Part shown: piece by piece, positions 34,320 through 44,964 of the stretch
Numbering within the stretch: position 1 is the first letter of the stretch
Layout: each line of letters begins with the position of its first letter
NCBI RefSeq assembly: GCF_001442615.1
Contig: NZ_LMXN01000008.1
Span: 62,001 to 126,000 of the forward strand
Length of the DNA stretch: 64,000 bases
Direction of reading: 5' to 3'
DNA from: Algoriphagus resistens
GTDB lineage: Bacteria; Bacteroidota; Bacteroidia; Cytophagales; Cyclobacteriaceae
Made by a program: the position numbers and the translations under genes
Notes under the pieces: generated by a model
Seen by the model: the letters and a program-made list of their open reading frames with translations, nothing else
The model's database searches: none
Told to the model about the DNA's origin: nothing

Positions 34320-35054
34320 TCACGCCCCTGCCATCAAATATAATCCGGCCGCCAATACCGCGCCCACACAGGGGCCAAGTATGGGCACCCAGGCATAATC
34401 CCAACCTGAACTTCCTTTGCCCTTAATCGGTAAAATGGAATGCATAATCCGTGGCCCAAAATCACGGGCCGGATTGATCGCATACCCTGTGGTTCCACCC
34501 AGTGACAATCCTATCACCCAAACAAGGAATGCCACGGGAATTGCTCCCAGCGACCCCATGCCTATAGGAGTTTCATTCAAATCGCCGATTTCCACCCCCT
34601 GATTGTACAGGATCACAAGGATCAGGACAAAAGTCCCCACCACTTCGGAGAGAAAATTTAAAGGAAGATTTCGTATGGCCGGAGAAGTTGCAAACGGTGC
34701 TGCTTTAAGCCCGGCATCTACTGATGCATCGTAGTGGTCCTTGTACATCAGCCAGGCCATCCCCACCCCGATCATCGCTCCTAAAACCTGGGCTATTATA
34801 TAGCCCGGAGCCAATGCCCAGTCAAATTGCCCAGTCAAAGCCAAACCTATGGTAACAGCAGGATTGAGATGTGCCCCACTGTAAGGCCCGGCAACGACCA
34901 CACCAACAAATACACCCAACGCCCAACCTGTAGTGATGGCCATGATACCGCCTCCGTTCCCTTTGGTCTTTGGCAAAAGCATATTTGCCACTACACCTGA
35001 ACCCAGTAAGAGCAATAAGCCTGTTCCAATTAATTCTGCTAGATATGCATTCAT
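34320..35054 (-). CDS. glpF: Glycerol facilitator / aquaporin (MIP family)
   Basis: A six-helix channel of 244 residues with the two MIP half-helix motifs HLNPAVTIG (near residue 66) and AINPARDFGPR (near residue 199). The D in NPARDFGPR is typical of glycerol-conducting members. It is last in the operon glpD-glpK-glpF, with its ATG overlapping the glpK stop by one base, which supports a glycerol role. The product lets glycerol diffuse in, where GlpK traps it. Confidence 0.92.
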   Translation of the reverse strand: MNAYLAELIGTGLLLLLGSGVVANMLLPKTKGNGGGIMAITTGWALGVFVGVVVAGPYSGAHLNPAVTIGLALTGQFDWALAPGYIIAQVLGAMIGVGMAWLMYKDHYDASVDAGLKAAPFATSPAIRNLPLNFLSEVVGTFVLILVILYNQGVEIGDLNETPIGMGSLGAIPVAFLVWVIGLSLGGTTGYAINPARDFGPRIMHSILPIKGKGSSGWDYAWVPILGPCVGAVLAAGLYLMAGA

Positions 35055-36553
35055 TATTCTATCCAGTTTTTTGAGCGTTCAACCGCTTTATGCCAAAAAT
35101 CAATCAATTTTGTCCGTTCTCCATTTTCCATCCGTGGAATAAAGCTTTTATCCGCATTCCAAAGTGAATTGATCTCTTCCCGATCCTTCCAAAACCCAAC
35201 TGCCAAACCTGCCAGAAATGCCGCGCCGATTGCCGTGGTTTCAATAATCTCAGGGCGTTTGATTTCACAATCCAGCAGATCTGCCTGAAACTGCATCAAA
35301 AAGCTGTTTGCAGTGGCTCCTCCATCTACCCGAAGCTCTTGCGTGGGCTTTCCACTGTCCTTTTCCATGGCTTTGAGCACATCGTAAACCTGATATGCAA
35401 TCGCTTCCAACGCTGCCCGGGCCATGTGTGCTTTAGTCGTACCTCGGGTGATTCCGAAAAAAGCCCCGCGGGCATTTTGATCCCAATGCGGCGCGCCTAA
35501 ACCAGATAGTGCCGGAACAAAATAAACTCCCTCATTACTTTCTATACTATCCGCCAACCGTTCACTTTCACGCGCATGCCGGAAAAGTTCAAGACCATCC
35601 CGTAACCATTGAATAGCTGCTCCGCCAATAAATACTGATCCTTCCAGTGCATAATTGATTTCATCACCAATCTTCCAGGCAACTGTGGTGAGCAACTGGT
35701 TTTTTGACCTCACCGCCTCTTTGCCGGTGTTCATGACCAAAAAGCAGCCTGTGCCATAGGTTGTTTTGGCCATTCCGGGCTCAGTGCACAGCTGACCGAA
35801 AAGTGCTGCCTGCTGGTCTCCGGCAATACCTGCAATCGGAATTTTCACGCTGAGCACATCTCCGGCGGTTTCGCAGTAAACCTCACTACATGATTTCACT
35901 TCTGGCAAAAGGGAACCGGGAATATCAAATAAATCCAACAACTCCTTGTCCCATTCCTGCGAATGGATATTGAAAAGCATCGTCCGGCTAGCATTGGTAA
36001 TGTCAGTGATATGGGTTTTGCCCGCAGTAAGCTTCCAAACCAACCAGGAATCCACCGTCCCAAAAGCAAGTTCACCCGCTTCAGCGCGTGCTCTGGCCCC
36101 TTCTACGTTCTCAAGAATCCATCTGATTTTGGTGGCTGAAAAATAGGCATCGATAATCAAACCCGTTTTGGAAACTACCGATTCCGCATGTCCCTGATCC
36201 TTGAGCTCATTACAATACGCTGCTGTTCGGCGATCCTGCCAGACGATTGCTTTGTATATCGCTTCGCCAGTCTTCCTATCCCACACAATGGTCGTCTCAC
36301 GCTGGTTTGTAATTCCAATCGCAGCTACCTGATCCGCTCTGATACTTTTATTGACTAATGATTCTATCATCACAGAAGACTGGGAAGTCCAGATTTCGCC
36401 AGGATCATGCTCCACCCATCCGGGTTTAGGGAAATGCTGCTTGAAATCCTTTTGGGCAACAGAAACGATCTTGCCCTTTTTATCAAAAAGAATAGCTCTG
36501 GAACTGGTTGTGCCTTGGTCCAGAGCCATTAAATAGGGTTTATTTTGGCTCAT
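35054..36553 (-). CDS. glpK: Glycerol kinase
   Basis: GlpK phosphorylates glycerol to sn-glycerol 3-phosphate. The 499-residue protein is of normal length and has the ATPase-fold start [15 protein letters not shown] (residues ~10-24), GITNQRETT near residue 82, WQDRRTA near 104 and the [12 protein letters not shown] and [18 protein letters not shown] stretches of the C-terminal domain. It overlaps glpD upstream by four bases (ATGA) and glpF downstream by one. Confidence 0.96.
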   Translation of the reverse strand: MSQNKPYLMALDQGTTSSRAILFDKKGKIVSVAQKDFKQHFPKPGWVEHDPGEIWTSQSSVMIESLVNKSIRADQVAAIGITNQRETTIVWDRKTGEAIYKAIVWQDRRTAAYCNELKDQGHAESVVSKTGLIIDAYFSATKIRWILENVEGARARAEAGELAFGTVDSWLVWKLTAGKTHITDITNASRTMLFNIHSQEWDKELLDLFDIPGSLLPEVKSCSEVYCETAGDVLSVKIPIAGIAGDQQAALFGQLCTEPGMAKTTYGTGCFLVMNTGKEAVRSKNQLLTTVAWKIGDEINYALEGSVFIGGAAIQWLRDGLELFRHARESERLADSIESNEGVYFVPALSGLGAPHWDQNARGAFFGITRGTTKAHMARAALEAIAYQVYDVLKAMEKDSGKPTQELRVDGGATANSFLMQFQADLLDCEIKRPEIIETTAIGAAFLAGLAVGFWKDREEINSLWNADKSFIPRMENGERTKLIDFWHKAVERSKNWIE

Positions 36554-38124
36554 TTTGGGTTATTTTTTATCAAATACTTCGACGCTGTCTTGTTAAAGTC
36601 AGCCAACTCTGATTCTATCCATTTTTCATCTTTCTCCATTTCTTTAGCCATCAGCCTGGCAACTATGGGTGCGGTATCTATCGCTGCCTGGGCGTCCAGA
36701 AAGAGCATGCGGATCCTTCTTGCCAACACATCTTCTACCTTCACGGCCATTTCTTCCCGCACTGCCCAAATCACTTCCGCCTCTATATTGGGGAAATCAG
36801 GATGCAGTTTTGCACCCCAGGCTTTCTCTTCCTTTATCAAGTCTTGGATATACTGCGCATCAAAACCATAAATCCCCCAATGTCCTTTAGGAACCCGGTT
36901 TGTAGCTCCGTGGATTTTCATGTCCAGCGATTTACTTTCATTCAGTTTTTCTCCGGTGACTTTAGTGAAGTACCCCACGGTATCCTCTCCCATTTTTCGG
37001 AAAGTCGTCCACTTGCCTCCCGTCAATGTGACCAAACCGCTTTCAGATAAAATCACTTTATGGGACCGGGAGATCTCTTTAGTTTTGGTGCTGCCTTCCT
37101 TTGGCCTGGCAAGTGGTCTGAGACCGGCGAAAACAGATCTCACGTCGGCCCGGGTTGGCGTCTTCGCTAAATAACCCGCGGCAGTTTCCAGTACAAAATC
37201 AATTTCCTTTTGTAGCGCTTCCGGTTCCAATTTTGGCTTTTCACGAAGTGTGTCGGTAGTTCCCACTACGAGTTTCCCATGCCAGGGAACGGCAAAGAGA
37301 ACTCTCCCATCTCTGGTTTTTGGGATCATCAGCGCATCCTTTCCTCCCAAAAACTCAAGATCCAAAACCAGATGGATTCCCTGGCTTGGCTGGATCATTT
37401 TTGATGCTTCGGGGTTATCCATCTTCAGGATTTTATCCGCAAAGACCCCGGTTGCATTCACTACCATTTTCGCATTCACTTCGTATTTTTTTCCTGAAAG
37501 CCTATCTGAAACATGCAATCCGGTGATTTTGCCAGCATCATTTTTCACCAGACTGTTCACGCTGAGGTAATTCAACACGCAGGTACCGGCTTCATCAGCG
37601 GATTGGGCGAGATTTAGAGCAAGTCTGGCATCATCAAACTGGCCGTCATGATAGACTACGCCCCCATAAAGTCCCTCTGATTTTAGACCCGGAAGTCGTT
37701 TAAGCGTTTCATTCTTTGAGATAAATTCAGATTTACCCAGACTCAACCTGCCGGACATCCAATCATACACTTTCAGGCCTACACTGTACATGAACCGGTC
37801 TTTGGCAGTGAAAATAGGAATAATAAACGGCTGGTTATGTGCTAAATGAGGAGCGTTTTTCAATAGTTTCCCCCGTTCCTTAAGCGCCTCAAAGACTAAT
37901 CCTACCTCACCTTGGGCAAGATACCTCACCCCTCCGTGGACTAGCTTGGTGCTCCGGCTGGAAGTACCTTTGGCAAAATCAGCTTTTTCGAAAAGAACGA
38001 CTGAAAGTCCCCTGGATATAGCATCCAATGCTACTCCAAGGCCTGAGGATCCACCACCGATGATAGCAATATCCCATATTTTACTGGTGTCCTGTAATTG
38101 TTTGAGGTTTTCTGGGCGATTCAT
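36550..38124 (-). CDS. glpD: Glycerol-3-phosphate dehydrogenase, aerobic FAD type
   Basis: GlpD oxidises glycerol 3-phosphate to dihydroxyacetone phosphate and passes electrons to quinone at the inner membrane. The 524-residue protein has the FAD loop [18 protein letters not shown] (residues ~21-38), the [10 protein letters not shown] segment near 60 and [14 protein letters not shown] near 365. It is the first gene of glpD-glpK-glpF. No regulator is adjacent. Confidence 0.94.
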   Translation of the reverse strand: MNRPENLKQLQDTSKIWDIAIIGGGSSGLGVALDAISRGLSVVLFEKADFAKGTSSRSTKLVHGGVRYLAQGEVGLVFEALKERGKLLKNAPHLAHNQPFIIPIFTAKDRFMYSVGLKVYDWMSGRLSLGKSEFISKNETLKRLPGLKSEGLYGGVVYHDGQFDDARLALNLAQSADEAGTCVLNYLSVNSLVKNDAGKITGLHVSDRLSGKKYEVNAKMVVNATGVFADKILKMDNPEASKMIQPSQGIHLVLDLEFLGGKDALMIPKTRDGRVLFAVPWHGKLVVGTTDTLREKPKLEPEALQKEIDFVLETAAGYLAKTPTRADVRSVFAGLRPLARPKEGSTKTKEISRSHKVILSESGLVTLTGGKWTTFRKMGEDTVGYFTKVTGEKLNESKSLDMKIHGATNRVPKGHWGIYGFDAQYIQDLIKEEKAWGAKLHPDFPNIEAEVIWAVREEMAVKVEDVLARRIRMLFLDAQAAIDTAPIVARLMAKEMEKDEKWIESELADFNKTASKYLIKNNPK

Positions 38125-38211
38125 ATTGATTAAAAATACCGATTTAAGGTAGGGAAAAAATTGGGAAAGAATAACCCAAATCGCTGATAGAATCGCATAA
38201 CCCCTCTCAAA

Positions 38212-38715
38212 TTAATAATCCTTATAGGTTTTCCGGTTTACAGAGGACATTCCACCTTCCTCTAAAGAAACCTCATAAATGTAATCGTACTCCCAGTCTT
38301 CCAGATTTTCATAGTTCTCACCGTCCCCCACAAAATAATTAACGACTTGCCCCACCGTATTGCTATGGCCGATTACCAATACGTTTCCTTCCATCGTCCG
38401 TAATTTCCCGACAAGCTCATCATGGTTTTTCGGGTCATAGATTTCTATTTCAACCCCTGCTTCACTTGCCGTTGGAGCAGCAGTTAATCGCGTTCTCTTA
38501 TAATCAGTGCTGAAAACATGGGTAATCTCCTTATCAGCTAGAATCTGGGCGAGCTTCTTCGCTCTCACATTTCCTGCTACCGAAAGTTCGGGGTCATTTC
38601 CGGTCAACTGCTTTTCAGCATGTCGGACTATGTAAATCGTTTTGGGCTGTTGCTTACCAGAGCATGCTGCAAATAATGAAGCAATTAAAAAGAGGAGGAT
38701 ATATTTCATCCCCAA
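38212..38715 (-). CDS. Histidine phosphatase family lipoprotein
   Basis: The 167-residue protein has a lipoprotein signal (hydrophobic helix ending FAACSG, Cys near residue 18) and the phosphoglycerate-mutase-like catalytic RHAE motif (IVRHAEKQ near residue 31), with the second catalytic His in VIGHSNT near residue 117. It is the short SixA-like type. Being lipid-anchored it would act in the periplasm or at the outer membrane. Substrate unknown. ATG at 38709 (MKYILL) is an equally likely start. Confidence 0.82.
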   Translation of the reverse strand: MGMKYILLFLIASLFAACSGKQQPKTIYIVRHAEKQLTGNDPELSVAGNVRAKKLAQILADKEITHVFSTDYKRTRLTAAPTASEAGVEIEIYDPKNHDELVGKLRTMEGNVLVIGHSNTVGQVVNYFVGDGENYENLEDWEYDYIYEVSLEEGGMSSVNRKTYKDY

Positions 38716-38866
38716 AAGTTAAACAATTCTGTAAATGATTTAAAGGGAGCACTAAAAAGCAAAAAATTCTATGCTTCCACGTGGACCCTGGCAAATTGGA
38801 ACCTCCATGCCTACTCCTTGCGGTAAAAAAAACCCTCGCGATCAAAAAAATCCAAAGGTTAAGTAT

Positions 38867-39601
38867 TTACCCGCTAAATGAATTATCCAAGTGCTGGTCT
38901 TTAGTCTTGATGCTTTCATATTCCAGGAATTGCTCCCAGAATTCCTCCTCGGGCACCGCGGCTCTTAGGTAAAGTTTCTCTTTTTTGATCGGGTGGACGA
39001 ACACCAAATTAAATGCATGCAGATTGATGCTAGCATCCGGATTTGGCTTTGCGAAGCCATACTTGATGTCCCCGCGTATAGGACAACCCATAGATGCCAG
39101 CTGTACCCTTATCTGGTGTGGACGGCCTGATACAGGGCGGACTTCGATCAGCCAATGATCATTCATGAAGCCTAAAGTCTTGTAGTTCAACTCAGCTTTT
39201 TGAGAACCGGGCACTTCACGGTCGTGTGCCGTCACTACGTTTTTCTGCTCATCTTTTACCAGATAGTGCGTCAATTTCCCACTTTCTTCTCTTGGCTTTC
39301 TCTTTACCAGCGCCCAATACACTTTATGGATCTCTCTTTTGCGGAAAAGCTCCATCATACGCTCCAACCCTTTGGATGTACGGGCAAAGGCCACCAAGCC
39401 ACTTACCGGTCTATCCAGTCTGTGTATAGGATGTAAAAAAACCGCTCCTGGTTTGTCGTATTTCTTGGCAATATATTCCTTCAGGTAGCCGGTCAAAGTC
39501 TTATCACCCGTCTTATCCCCCTGCACCAATATGCCGGCAGCTTTATTTACTATTAAAAGGTGGTTGTCTTCATAGACAACTGTGAATGGCTTCTTTTTCA
39601 T
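38867..39601 (-). CDS. RluA-family pseudouridine synthase
   Basis: Converts specific uridines in rRNA or tRNA to pseudouridine. From ATG 39601 (MKKKPF) the protein has 244 residues with the N-terminal VVYEDNHLLIVNKAAGILV, the catalytic aspartate in HRLDRPVSG (near residue 64) and the RPVSGRPHQIRVQL motif near 157. There is no S4 domain at the N-terminus, so it is the short RluA/RluC-type. An ATG four codons earlier is possible. RNA target not predictable. Confidence 0.88.
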   Translation of the reverse strand: MKKKPFTVVYEDNHLLIVNKAAGILVQGDKTGDKTLTGYLKEYIAKKYDKPGAVFLHPIHRLDRPVSGLVAFARTSKGLERMMELFRKREIHKVYWALVKRKPREESGKLTHYLVKDEQKNVVTAHDREVPGSQKAELNYKTLGFMNDHWLIEVRPVSGRPHQIRVQLASMGCPIRGDIKYGFAKPNPDASINLHAFNLVFVHPIKKEKLYLRAAVPEEEFWEQFLEYESIKTKDQHLDNSFSG

Positions 39602-39817
39602 AATCAATGACAAAGGTAAGAATTTCGCAGGAGTTGAATAAGGGAATTTTCAGGAGCTTTAAAAAGGAGACCAAAAGCTCTATAGGGGGGAGATCTCAGG
39701 ATAGCGTCATCATGTTTGAGCAATTTCCCAAAGTAAATTTCTGCGAAAGAATTCTTCAGCTATTTGAATCCCAAACTAGGTAAATTATCGGATATTTTTA
39801 CTAATACACTAGATAAA

Positions 39818-40399
39818 TTATCCCTTCGGAATCCCCTCTTTAATGCTTTCCACCCATCCCTTCACCAGCTCCAGACCATATTCTGTCAAGTGGGCTTCCG
39901 GGTGATATTGAATCCCAAGAATCGGTAAATTTTCATGCACTATTCCCATCACTTCACCTAATTCCGTTTCCAGTATCACTTCTAGTTCCCCTGGTAAATC
40001 TGTCAATTGGAGAGAATGATATCTAGTTACCTTAAAAGCAGCAGGAATTCCCGCTGTGTACAGATGTGCTGAAGTAATATATACTTCATGGACTTTCCCG
40101 TGCGTAGGAACTTTGTTCTTTTTTAATTTTGCCCCAAAAAATTCACCTATCGCCTGATGTCCCAAGCAAACTCCCAAAACAGGGACTTTATCATGACAGT
40201 AGGCTAAAATTTCCATCAAATTACCTGCCTGAGAGGGCACTCCCGGCCCTGGCGATAACACCAGACCATCAAAACTAAGTTTCTTGATTTCCTCCAGCGG
40301 TACATCATTGCGGAGAACAAGTAATTCCACCCCCGTCTGTCTCAGCAAATCAGCTAACATGTAACTGAACGAATCAAAATTATCTATCAGCAGCAGCAT
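39818..40399 (-). CDS. Glutamine amidotransferase, TrpG/PabA type
   Basis: Class I glutamine amidotransferase subunit that feeds ammonia to anthranilate synthase or aminodeoxychorismate synthase. From ATG 40399 (MLLLIDNFDSF) it has 193 residues, with the oxyanion loop SPGPGVPSQAG, the nucleophile cysteine in GVCLGHQAIGE (near residue 78) and the H-E pair in IQYHPEAHLTEYG near 170. No synthase partner is adjacent; it sits at the end of yqeY-cvpA-amidotransferase and overlaps cvpA by 20 bases. An isolated copy could be PabA-like or shared; the sequence alone does not decide. Confidence 0.87.
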   Translation of the reverse strand: MLLLIDNFDSFSYMLADLLRQTGVELLVLRNDVPLEEIKKLSFDGLVLSPGPGVPSQAGNLMEILAYCHDKVPVLGVCLGHQAIGEFFGAKLKKNKVPTHGKVHEVYITSAHLYTAGIPAAFKVTRYHSLQLTDLPGELEVILETELGEVMGIVHENLPILGIQYHPEAHLTEYGLELVKGWVESIKEGIPKG

Positions 40400-40928
40400 C
40401 CTTGATTTTCTCCACGATCTCATCCAGCTTCTCCAGACTCTCCTCTATGCTTGGGAAAAAGGGCTCTATTGCTGCGACAATACCAGGTGCAATAGGTTCG
40501 ATAAAATATAGCATCTCCGAATTCTTTGTCCATTTTTCAGGCATCTCCAATTTGAAGAGACTAGCCAACCAAAAGAACAGACTGATGAAAAAGGCCGCTT
40601 TCACCACCCCAAAAACCGCCCCAACTGTAGCATCTAATGGACCAAGGAGTACCATGTCCATTAGCTGCTTGAGTATCCATCCCACAATCTTGATGATCAG
40701 AAGGGTAAGAATAAAAATCACTATAAAACCGAAAATCGGAAAGCCAAGATTAAATTCCGTGACATTTTCGGCCAGCCAGTCATTCATCGGAGACATAAAA
40801 TAAAGACCTAAGATCACGGCGATCACAAATCCAAAAAGACCCAGAACCCCAAGAAGAAATCCTGTGCGGAATCCTTCATAGGCTCCCAGGCCCAGAATGA
40901 CCACGATAATGATATCTATTATGCTCAA
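40380..40928 (-). CDS. CvpA family membrane protein
   Basis: The 182-residue protein has four predicted transmembrane helices (about residues 3-25, 28-48, 62-85, 102-122) and the CvpA-typical opening IIDIIIVVILGLGAYEGFRTGF. The E. coli member is tied to colicin V production and envelope stress. The C-terminal ~50 residues are charged and cytoplasmic or periplasmic. It starts one base after the yqeY stop. Confidence 0.85.
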   Translation of the reverse strand: MSIIDIIIVVILGLGAYEGFRTGFLLGVLGLFGFVIAVILGLYFMSPMNDWLAENVTEFNLGFPIFGFIVIFILTLLIIKIVGWILKQLMDMVLLGPLDATVGAVFGVVKAAFFISLFFWLASLFKLEMPEKWTKNSEMLYFIEPIAPGIVAAIEPFFPSIEESLEKLDEIVEKIKDAAADR

Positions 40929-40929
40929 C

Positions 40930-41382
40930 TTAGCTGTTCAGTATGGTTTTTACTTTCTCAGATATCACTTTGCCATCAGCTTTTCCAGCCAATTGCTTGC
41001 TGGCCACGCCCATTACTTTGCCCATATCTTTTGGACTTGAAGCACCTGTTTGCGCAATTATTTCCTTAATCGCAACGGTAATCTCCTCATCTGTCAGTGC
41101 TTTTGGAAGAAACTCTTGCAGCACTTCCAGCTCAGCCATCTCTACATCATAGAGGTCTGCTCTATTTTGCTGTTGATAAATATCCGCCGAATCCTTTCGC
41201 TGCTTGGCAGCTTTGGTCAAAAGCTTCAATTCATCTTCCTCAGTAATCTCAGCCTTAGCCCCGCTTTTGGTTTCTTCCAAAAGAATCAGCGACTTGATAG
41301 ATCTTAACGCGCCCAATCGGGTTTTGTCTTTTGCGATCATTGCCGATTTAATTTCACTTTCTATTTTCTGCTTTAAACTCAT
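40930..41382 (-). CDS. GatB/YqeY domain-containing protein
   Basis: The 150-residue helical protein is a full-length stand-alone Yqe[20 protein letters not shown] at the start, [15 protein letters not shown] near residue 25 and a C-terminal [20 protein letters not shown] segment shared with the tail domain of GatB. That domain binds tRNA in amidotransferases; the role of the free protein is unknown. It is first in yqeY-cvpA-amidotransferase and divergent from pdxJ. Confidence 0.88.
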   Translation of the reverse strand: MSLKQKIESEIKSAMIAKDKTRLGALRSIKSLILLEETKSGAKAEITEEDELKLLTKAAKQRKDSADIYQQQNRADLYDVEMAELEVLQEFLPKALTDEEITVAIKEIIAQTGASSPKDMGKVMGVASKQLAGKADGKVISEKVKTILNS

Positions 41383-41444
41383 TAGTCCTAAGTTTGCGTT
41401 ACACTTCTAATAATTCAGACAAAAATACCTTTTTCGACTCGGAT

Positions 41445-42164
41445 ATGACCAAGCTAAGCGTAAATATTAACAAGATCGCCACTCTTCGCAATGCCCGAGG
41501 TGGGGATAATCCCAATGTAGTAAAAGTCGCCATGGATGCAGAGTGCTTTGGAGCACAAGGAATTACCGTGCATCCACGGCCTGATGAACGTCACATCCGC
41601 TACCAGGATGTGCTTGATCTGTCCAAAGTAGTCAGGACAGAATTCAATATTGAAGGCTACCCCGACCACCGGTTTATGGAGTTGGTGCGGAAAGTGAAAC
41701 CTGCGCAAGCCACCCTGGTCCCTGATCCACCAACCGCGATCACTTCAAATAATGGCTGGGATACGATCTCAAATCAGAGCATGTTGAAAGATATTGTGGC
41801 CGAATTACATGAGTCAGGCGTGCGTGTATCCATTTTCATCAATCCAGAGCTCAAATACTTCGAACCCGCAAAGCTTACAGGCACGGATCGGGTTGAGCTA
41901 TACACGGAGCCTTACGCTTCCAATTATCATAAAGACCGGGACACCGCTGTCAAGCCTTATATAAAAGTAGCTGAAGTAGCGCGGGAATTAGGGCTTGGAC
42001 TAAATGCAGGGCATGACTTAGACTTGCAGAATCTAGCCTTCCTGAAGCAAAGTATACCCTATCTTGACGAGGTTTCCATCGGTCATGCCTTGGTTTGCGA
42101 TACACTTTATTATGGCCTGGAAAATACAATCCAGATGTATAGGAGGAAGCTTGAACTTGAATAA
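41445..42164 (+). CDS. pdxJ: Pyridoxine 5'-phosphate synthase
   Basis: PdxJ condenses 1-deoxyxylulose 5-phosphate with 3-amino-2-oxopropyl phosphate to pyridoxine 5'-phosphate. From ATG 41445 the protein has 239 residues, beginning [19 protein letters not shown], with the conserved [10 protein letters not shown] near residue 45, [16 protein letters not shown] near 95 and [14 protein letters not shown] near 182. The frame extends 17 codons upstream without family sequence. Length is normal. Confidence 0.95.
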   Translation: MTKLSVNINKIATLRNARGGDNPNVVKVAMDAECFGAQGITVHPRPDERHIRYQDVLDLSKVVRTEFNIEGYPDHRFMELVRKVKPAQATLVPDPPTAITSNNGWDTISNQSMLKDIVAELHESGVRVSIFINPELKYFEPAKLTGTDRVELYTEPYASNYHKDRDTAVKPYIKVAEVARELGLGLNAGHDLDLQNLAFLKQSIPYLDEVSIGHALVCDTLYYGLENTIQMYRRKLELE

Positions 42165-42268
42165 CAGAATTGGAAGCTTGAAAAATCAGAAAATTGTAAG
42201 AGAGAAGAAATGAAGGCAGGAGGATCAAAAGATCCCGCAACCTGTAATTCGCAAATCCCAACGTCAAA

Positions 42269-43027
42269 ATGAAATTAAATTTTAAGAAAACAGGCTCCGG
42301 AAAGCCATTGATTATACTTCACGGACTTTTTGGTTCGGCAGACAACTGGTTTAGTATATCCAAAGAACTCAAGGATCACTACACGCTTTACTTAATAGAC
42401 CAACGCAATCACGGAGATTCGCCACAGTCAGATGACTGGAACTATGAAGTGATGGTAGAGGATCTGAAAGAGCTGATGGATAATGAAGGCCTGAAAAAAG
42501 CGTACCTGATGGGACACTCCATGGGTGGCAAAACGGCTATGAATTTTGCCTTGAGATATCCTGACAAAGTAGAAAAACTGATCGTTGCAGATATAGCTCC
42601 GCGCTATTATGCTGTGCACCACCAGCGAATTCTGGAAGGGTTGAATGCGCTGGACCTAAATGAAATCCAATCTAGAAAAGAGGCCGATGAGGAGCTTTCC
42701 AAGTATGTCCCCGAAGTCGGTGTCCGTCAGTTTTTGCTGAAAAGCCTAGGCAGGGATTCGGATGGATTCCAGTGGAAAATCAATCTTCCTGTAATCACTG
42801 AAAAAATCAACGAAGTGGGCAAAGCCTTACCTGAAGGAGAAAGCTTCACCGGTCCGACTCTTTTTCTGGCTGGCGCTAACTCCAGCTACATCCAACAATC
42901 TGATATTGATGATATTGATGCCTTTTTCCCCAATAATGTGGTGGAATTCATCGCAGACGCCGCCCACTGGCTACATGCAGAGCAGCCAGATGCAGTAGTG
43001 GAGGAAATCAGAAAGTTTTTGAAATAG
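42269..43027 (+). CDS. Alpha/beta hydrolase (YbfF-like esterase)
   Basis: The 252-residue protein has the oxyanion region LHGLFGSADNW (near residue 20), NHGDSP near 51, the nucleophile elbow GHSMGGKTAM near 91 and the histidine in DAAHWLHAEQP near 231. This matches the YbfF group of cytosolic esterases with acyl-CoA or short-chain ester activity. It follows pdxJ by 104 bases on the same strand and may share its transcript. Natural substrate unknown. Confidence 0.83.
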   Translation: MKLNFKKTGSGKPLIILHGLFGSADNWFSISKELKDHYTLYLIDQRNHGDSPQSDDWNYEVMVEDLKELMDNEGLKKAYLMGHSMGGKTAMNFALRYPDKVEKLIVADIAPRYYAVHHQRILEGLNALDLNEIQSRKEADEELSKYVPEVGVRQFLLKSLGRDSDGFQWKINLPVITEKINEVGKALPEGESFTGPTLFLAGANSSYIQQSDIDDIDAFFPNNVVEFIADAAHWLHAEQPDAVVEEIRKFLK

Positions 43028-43123
43028 GCATGATCTAGGCTATATCAACGTAATTGAAAAAGTTTCTGACCCTAAAAAGCCCTATTCCATCTAAATTTCC
43101 GTTCTTTTTTAAACAACGACCCA

Positions 43124-43834
43124 ATGCCCAAAGGAAAACTCTTCCTCATACCGAATGTACTTGCAGACAACACGCAAGACGCTGTCATTACACCTCAGGT
43201 GAGAGAGGTAATCACCAACACCAAAGTCTATCTGGTTGAAAACATGAGAACTGCCCGTCGCTACATCAGCAGTCTCAAGCTAGGGGTAAATCTAGACCAT
43301 GTCCATATGGAAATTCTGGACAAGGGTACCTCTCCTGAGTTCATCAACCGTCTTATGCAGCCGCTTATTAATGGAGCTGACATCGGAATTATCTCTGAAG
43401 CAGGCTGTCCGGGAATTGCTGATCCGGGAGCTTTGGCAGTGGAGCATGCACATAAAAAGGGAATTCAAGTTGTGCCTCTTTCCGGGCCGAGCTCTATGTT
43501 TATGGCGTTGATGGGATCCGGGTTTTCGGGCCAGTCATTTGCCTTTCACGGCTATCTTCCCATAGATAAAAAAGACAAATCTTCCGCAATCAAAAAGTTG
43601 GAAGCCGAATCGCTTCGGGAAAGAAGAGCCCAGATTTTTATGGAAACCCCATTTCGCAATAACCAGTTGCTGGAGGATTTATTGAAGACATTAGCTCCGC
43701 AGACTAAGCTTTGCATTGCAAAAAACATAACAGGCTCAGATGAGATGATCCTGACCAAAACCGCTCAGGAATGGAAGGAACTTCCACTTGATCTGCATAA
43801 GATCCCAACTGTTTTTATACTTCAAAGCTTTTAA
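43124..43834 (+). CDS. SAM-dependent methyltransferase, RsmI/tetrapyrrole-methylase family
   Basis: The 236-residue protein has the tetrapyrrole methylase fold used by RsmI, which methylates C1402 of 16S rRNA. The GIISEAGCPGIADPG segment (near residue 86) and VPLSGPSSMFMALMGSGF near 112 are diagnostic, as is RRAQIFMETPFRN near 165. The N-terminus is PKGKLFLIPN rather than the usual YLVATPIGN of RsmI, so this is a paralogue whose target may differ. The dipeptidase gene follows three bases after its stop. Confidence 0.82.
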   Translation: MPKGKLFLIPNVLADNTQDAVITPQVREVITNTKVYLVENMRTARRYISSLKLGVNLDHVHMEILDKGTSPEFINRLMQPLINGADIGIISEAGCPGIADPGALAVEHAHKKGIQVVPLSGPSSMFMALMGSGFSGQSFAFHGYLPIDKKDKSSAIKKLEAESLRERRAQIFMETPFRNNQLLEDLLKTLAPQTKLCIAKNITGSDEMILTKTAQEWKELPLDLHKIPTVFILQSF

Positions 43835-43837
43835 TCC

Positions 43838-44908
43838 ATGTTTACAATCGACGCACACCTTGATCTGAGTATGAATGCACTGGAATGGAATCGTGATCTG
43901 ACGCTTCCTGTTTCAGAAATCAATGCCCGGGAAAAGGGGCTTACAGATAAGCCCGATCGTGGTAATGCGGTAGTTTCTCTGCCTGCGCTTCGGGAAGGGA
44001 ATATTGGATTGGTTGTCGCCACACAAATTGCACGGTATGTGGCTCCCGGAAATTCACTTCCCGGCTGGCATTCACCGGAGCAGGCCTGGGCTCAAACCCA
44101 AGGTCAGCTCGCCTGGTACCAGGCGATGGTGGATAAAGGCGAAATGACGCAGATCAGAAACCTTGCTGAATTGGATGCACACTTGGACCTTTGGGAAAAC
44201 GGGGAGGATACTACCGGCAAAGCGGTAGGATTTATACTTTCTCTCGAAGGAGCGGATTCAATTGTGGATTTGGGTTATTTGGAAAAAGCCTATGAGACGG
44301 GACTCCGTGTCCTAGGCCCGGCCCACTATGGGCCAGGCAGGTACGCGCATGGCACAGATGCCTCAGCTCCTCTCAATAACCAAGGGAAAGCACTTATCCG
44401 CAAAATGGATGAGTTGGGAATTATCCTGGACACCACCCATCTGTGCGATTTGGCATTTTGGGAAGCTTTGGAGATTTACCGTGGACCGGTCTGGGCAAGC
44501 CATAATAATTGCCGGGCGCTGGTGAACCACAACAGGCAGTTTTCTGATGAAATGATCAAAGCATTGATCGATCGAGGTGCGGTGATCGGCGGAGCAATGG
44601 ATGCCTGGATGTTAAGTCCTGGATGGGAAAGGGGAAAATCAACTCCGCAAGAAAGAAATGTTACCTTAAGCACAGTTTTGGACCACATGGAGCACATTTG
44701 CCAGATCGCAGGAAATGCTGACCACGTAGGAATTGGCTCGGATTTGGACGGTGCCTTTGGCACAGAGCAATGTCCGGCTGATCTCAAGACTATTACAAAT
44801 CTGAACGTTATTCCTGATTTATTGGAAAAAAGAGGTTTTTCGGAAGCTGATATTGAAAAAGTAATGCGAAAGAACTGGCTGAATTTTCTAAGAAAAGCAT
44901 GGGCCTGA
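43838..44908 (+). CDS. Membrane dipeptidase (peptidase M19) family protein
   Basis: The 356-residue TIM-barrel metallopeptidase has the first zinc site DAHLDL (residues 5-10), the bridging glutamate in LSLEGADS near 130, and later histidines in DTTHLCD near 193 and ASHNNCRAL near 220. The VGIGSDLDGAFG segment near 297 is typical of renal-dipeptidase relatives. No signal peptide is present, so it is cytosolic. Some family members act on D-amino-acid or N-acyl-D compounds, so the exact substrate is open. Followed by a terminator. Confidence 0.87.
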   Translation: MFTIDAHLDLSMNALEWNRDLTLPVSEINAREKGLTDKPDRGNAVVSLPALREGNIGLVVATQIARYVAPGNSLPGWHSPEQAWAQTQGQLAWYQAMVDKGEMTQIRNLAELDAHLDLWENGEDTTGKAVGFILSLEGADSIVDLGYLEKAYETGLRVLGPAHYGPGRYAHGTDASAPLNNQGKALIRKMDELGIILDTTHLCDLAFWEALEIYRGPVWASHNNCRALVNHNRQFSDEMIKALIDRGAVIGGAMDAWMLSPGWERGKSTPQERNVTLSTVLDHMEHICQIAGNADHVGIGSDLDGAFGTEQCPADLKTITNLNVIPDLLEKRGFSEADIEKVMRKNWLNFLRKAWA

Positions 44909-44929
44909 CTTTTTTATGCTATTGATCAT

Positions 44930-44964
44930 AAAAGCCCTTTGCCACTCAGGTTTAGGGCTTTTTT
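44930..44964 (+). terminator. Terminator after the dipeptidase gene
   Basis: AAAAGCCCT (44930-44938) pairs with AGGGCTTTT (44954-44962) and continues into a T-run; the A-run makes it bidirectional. Confidence 0.8.
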
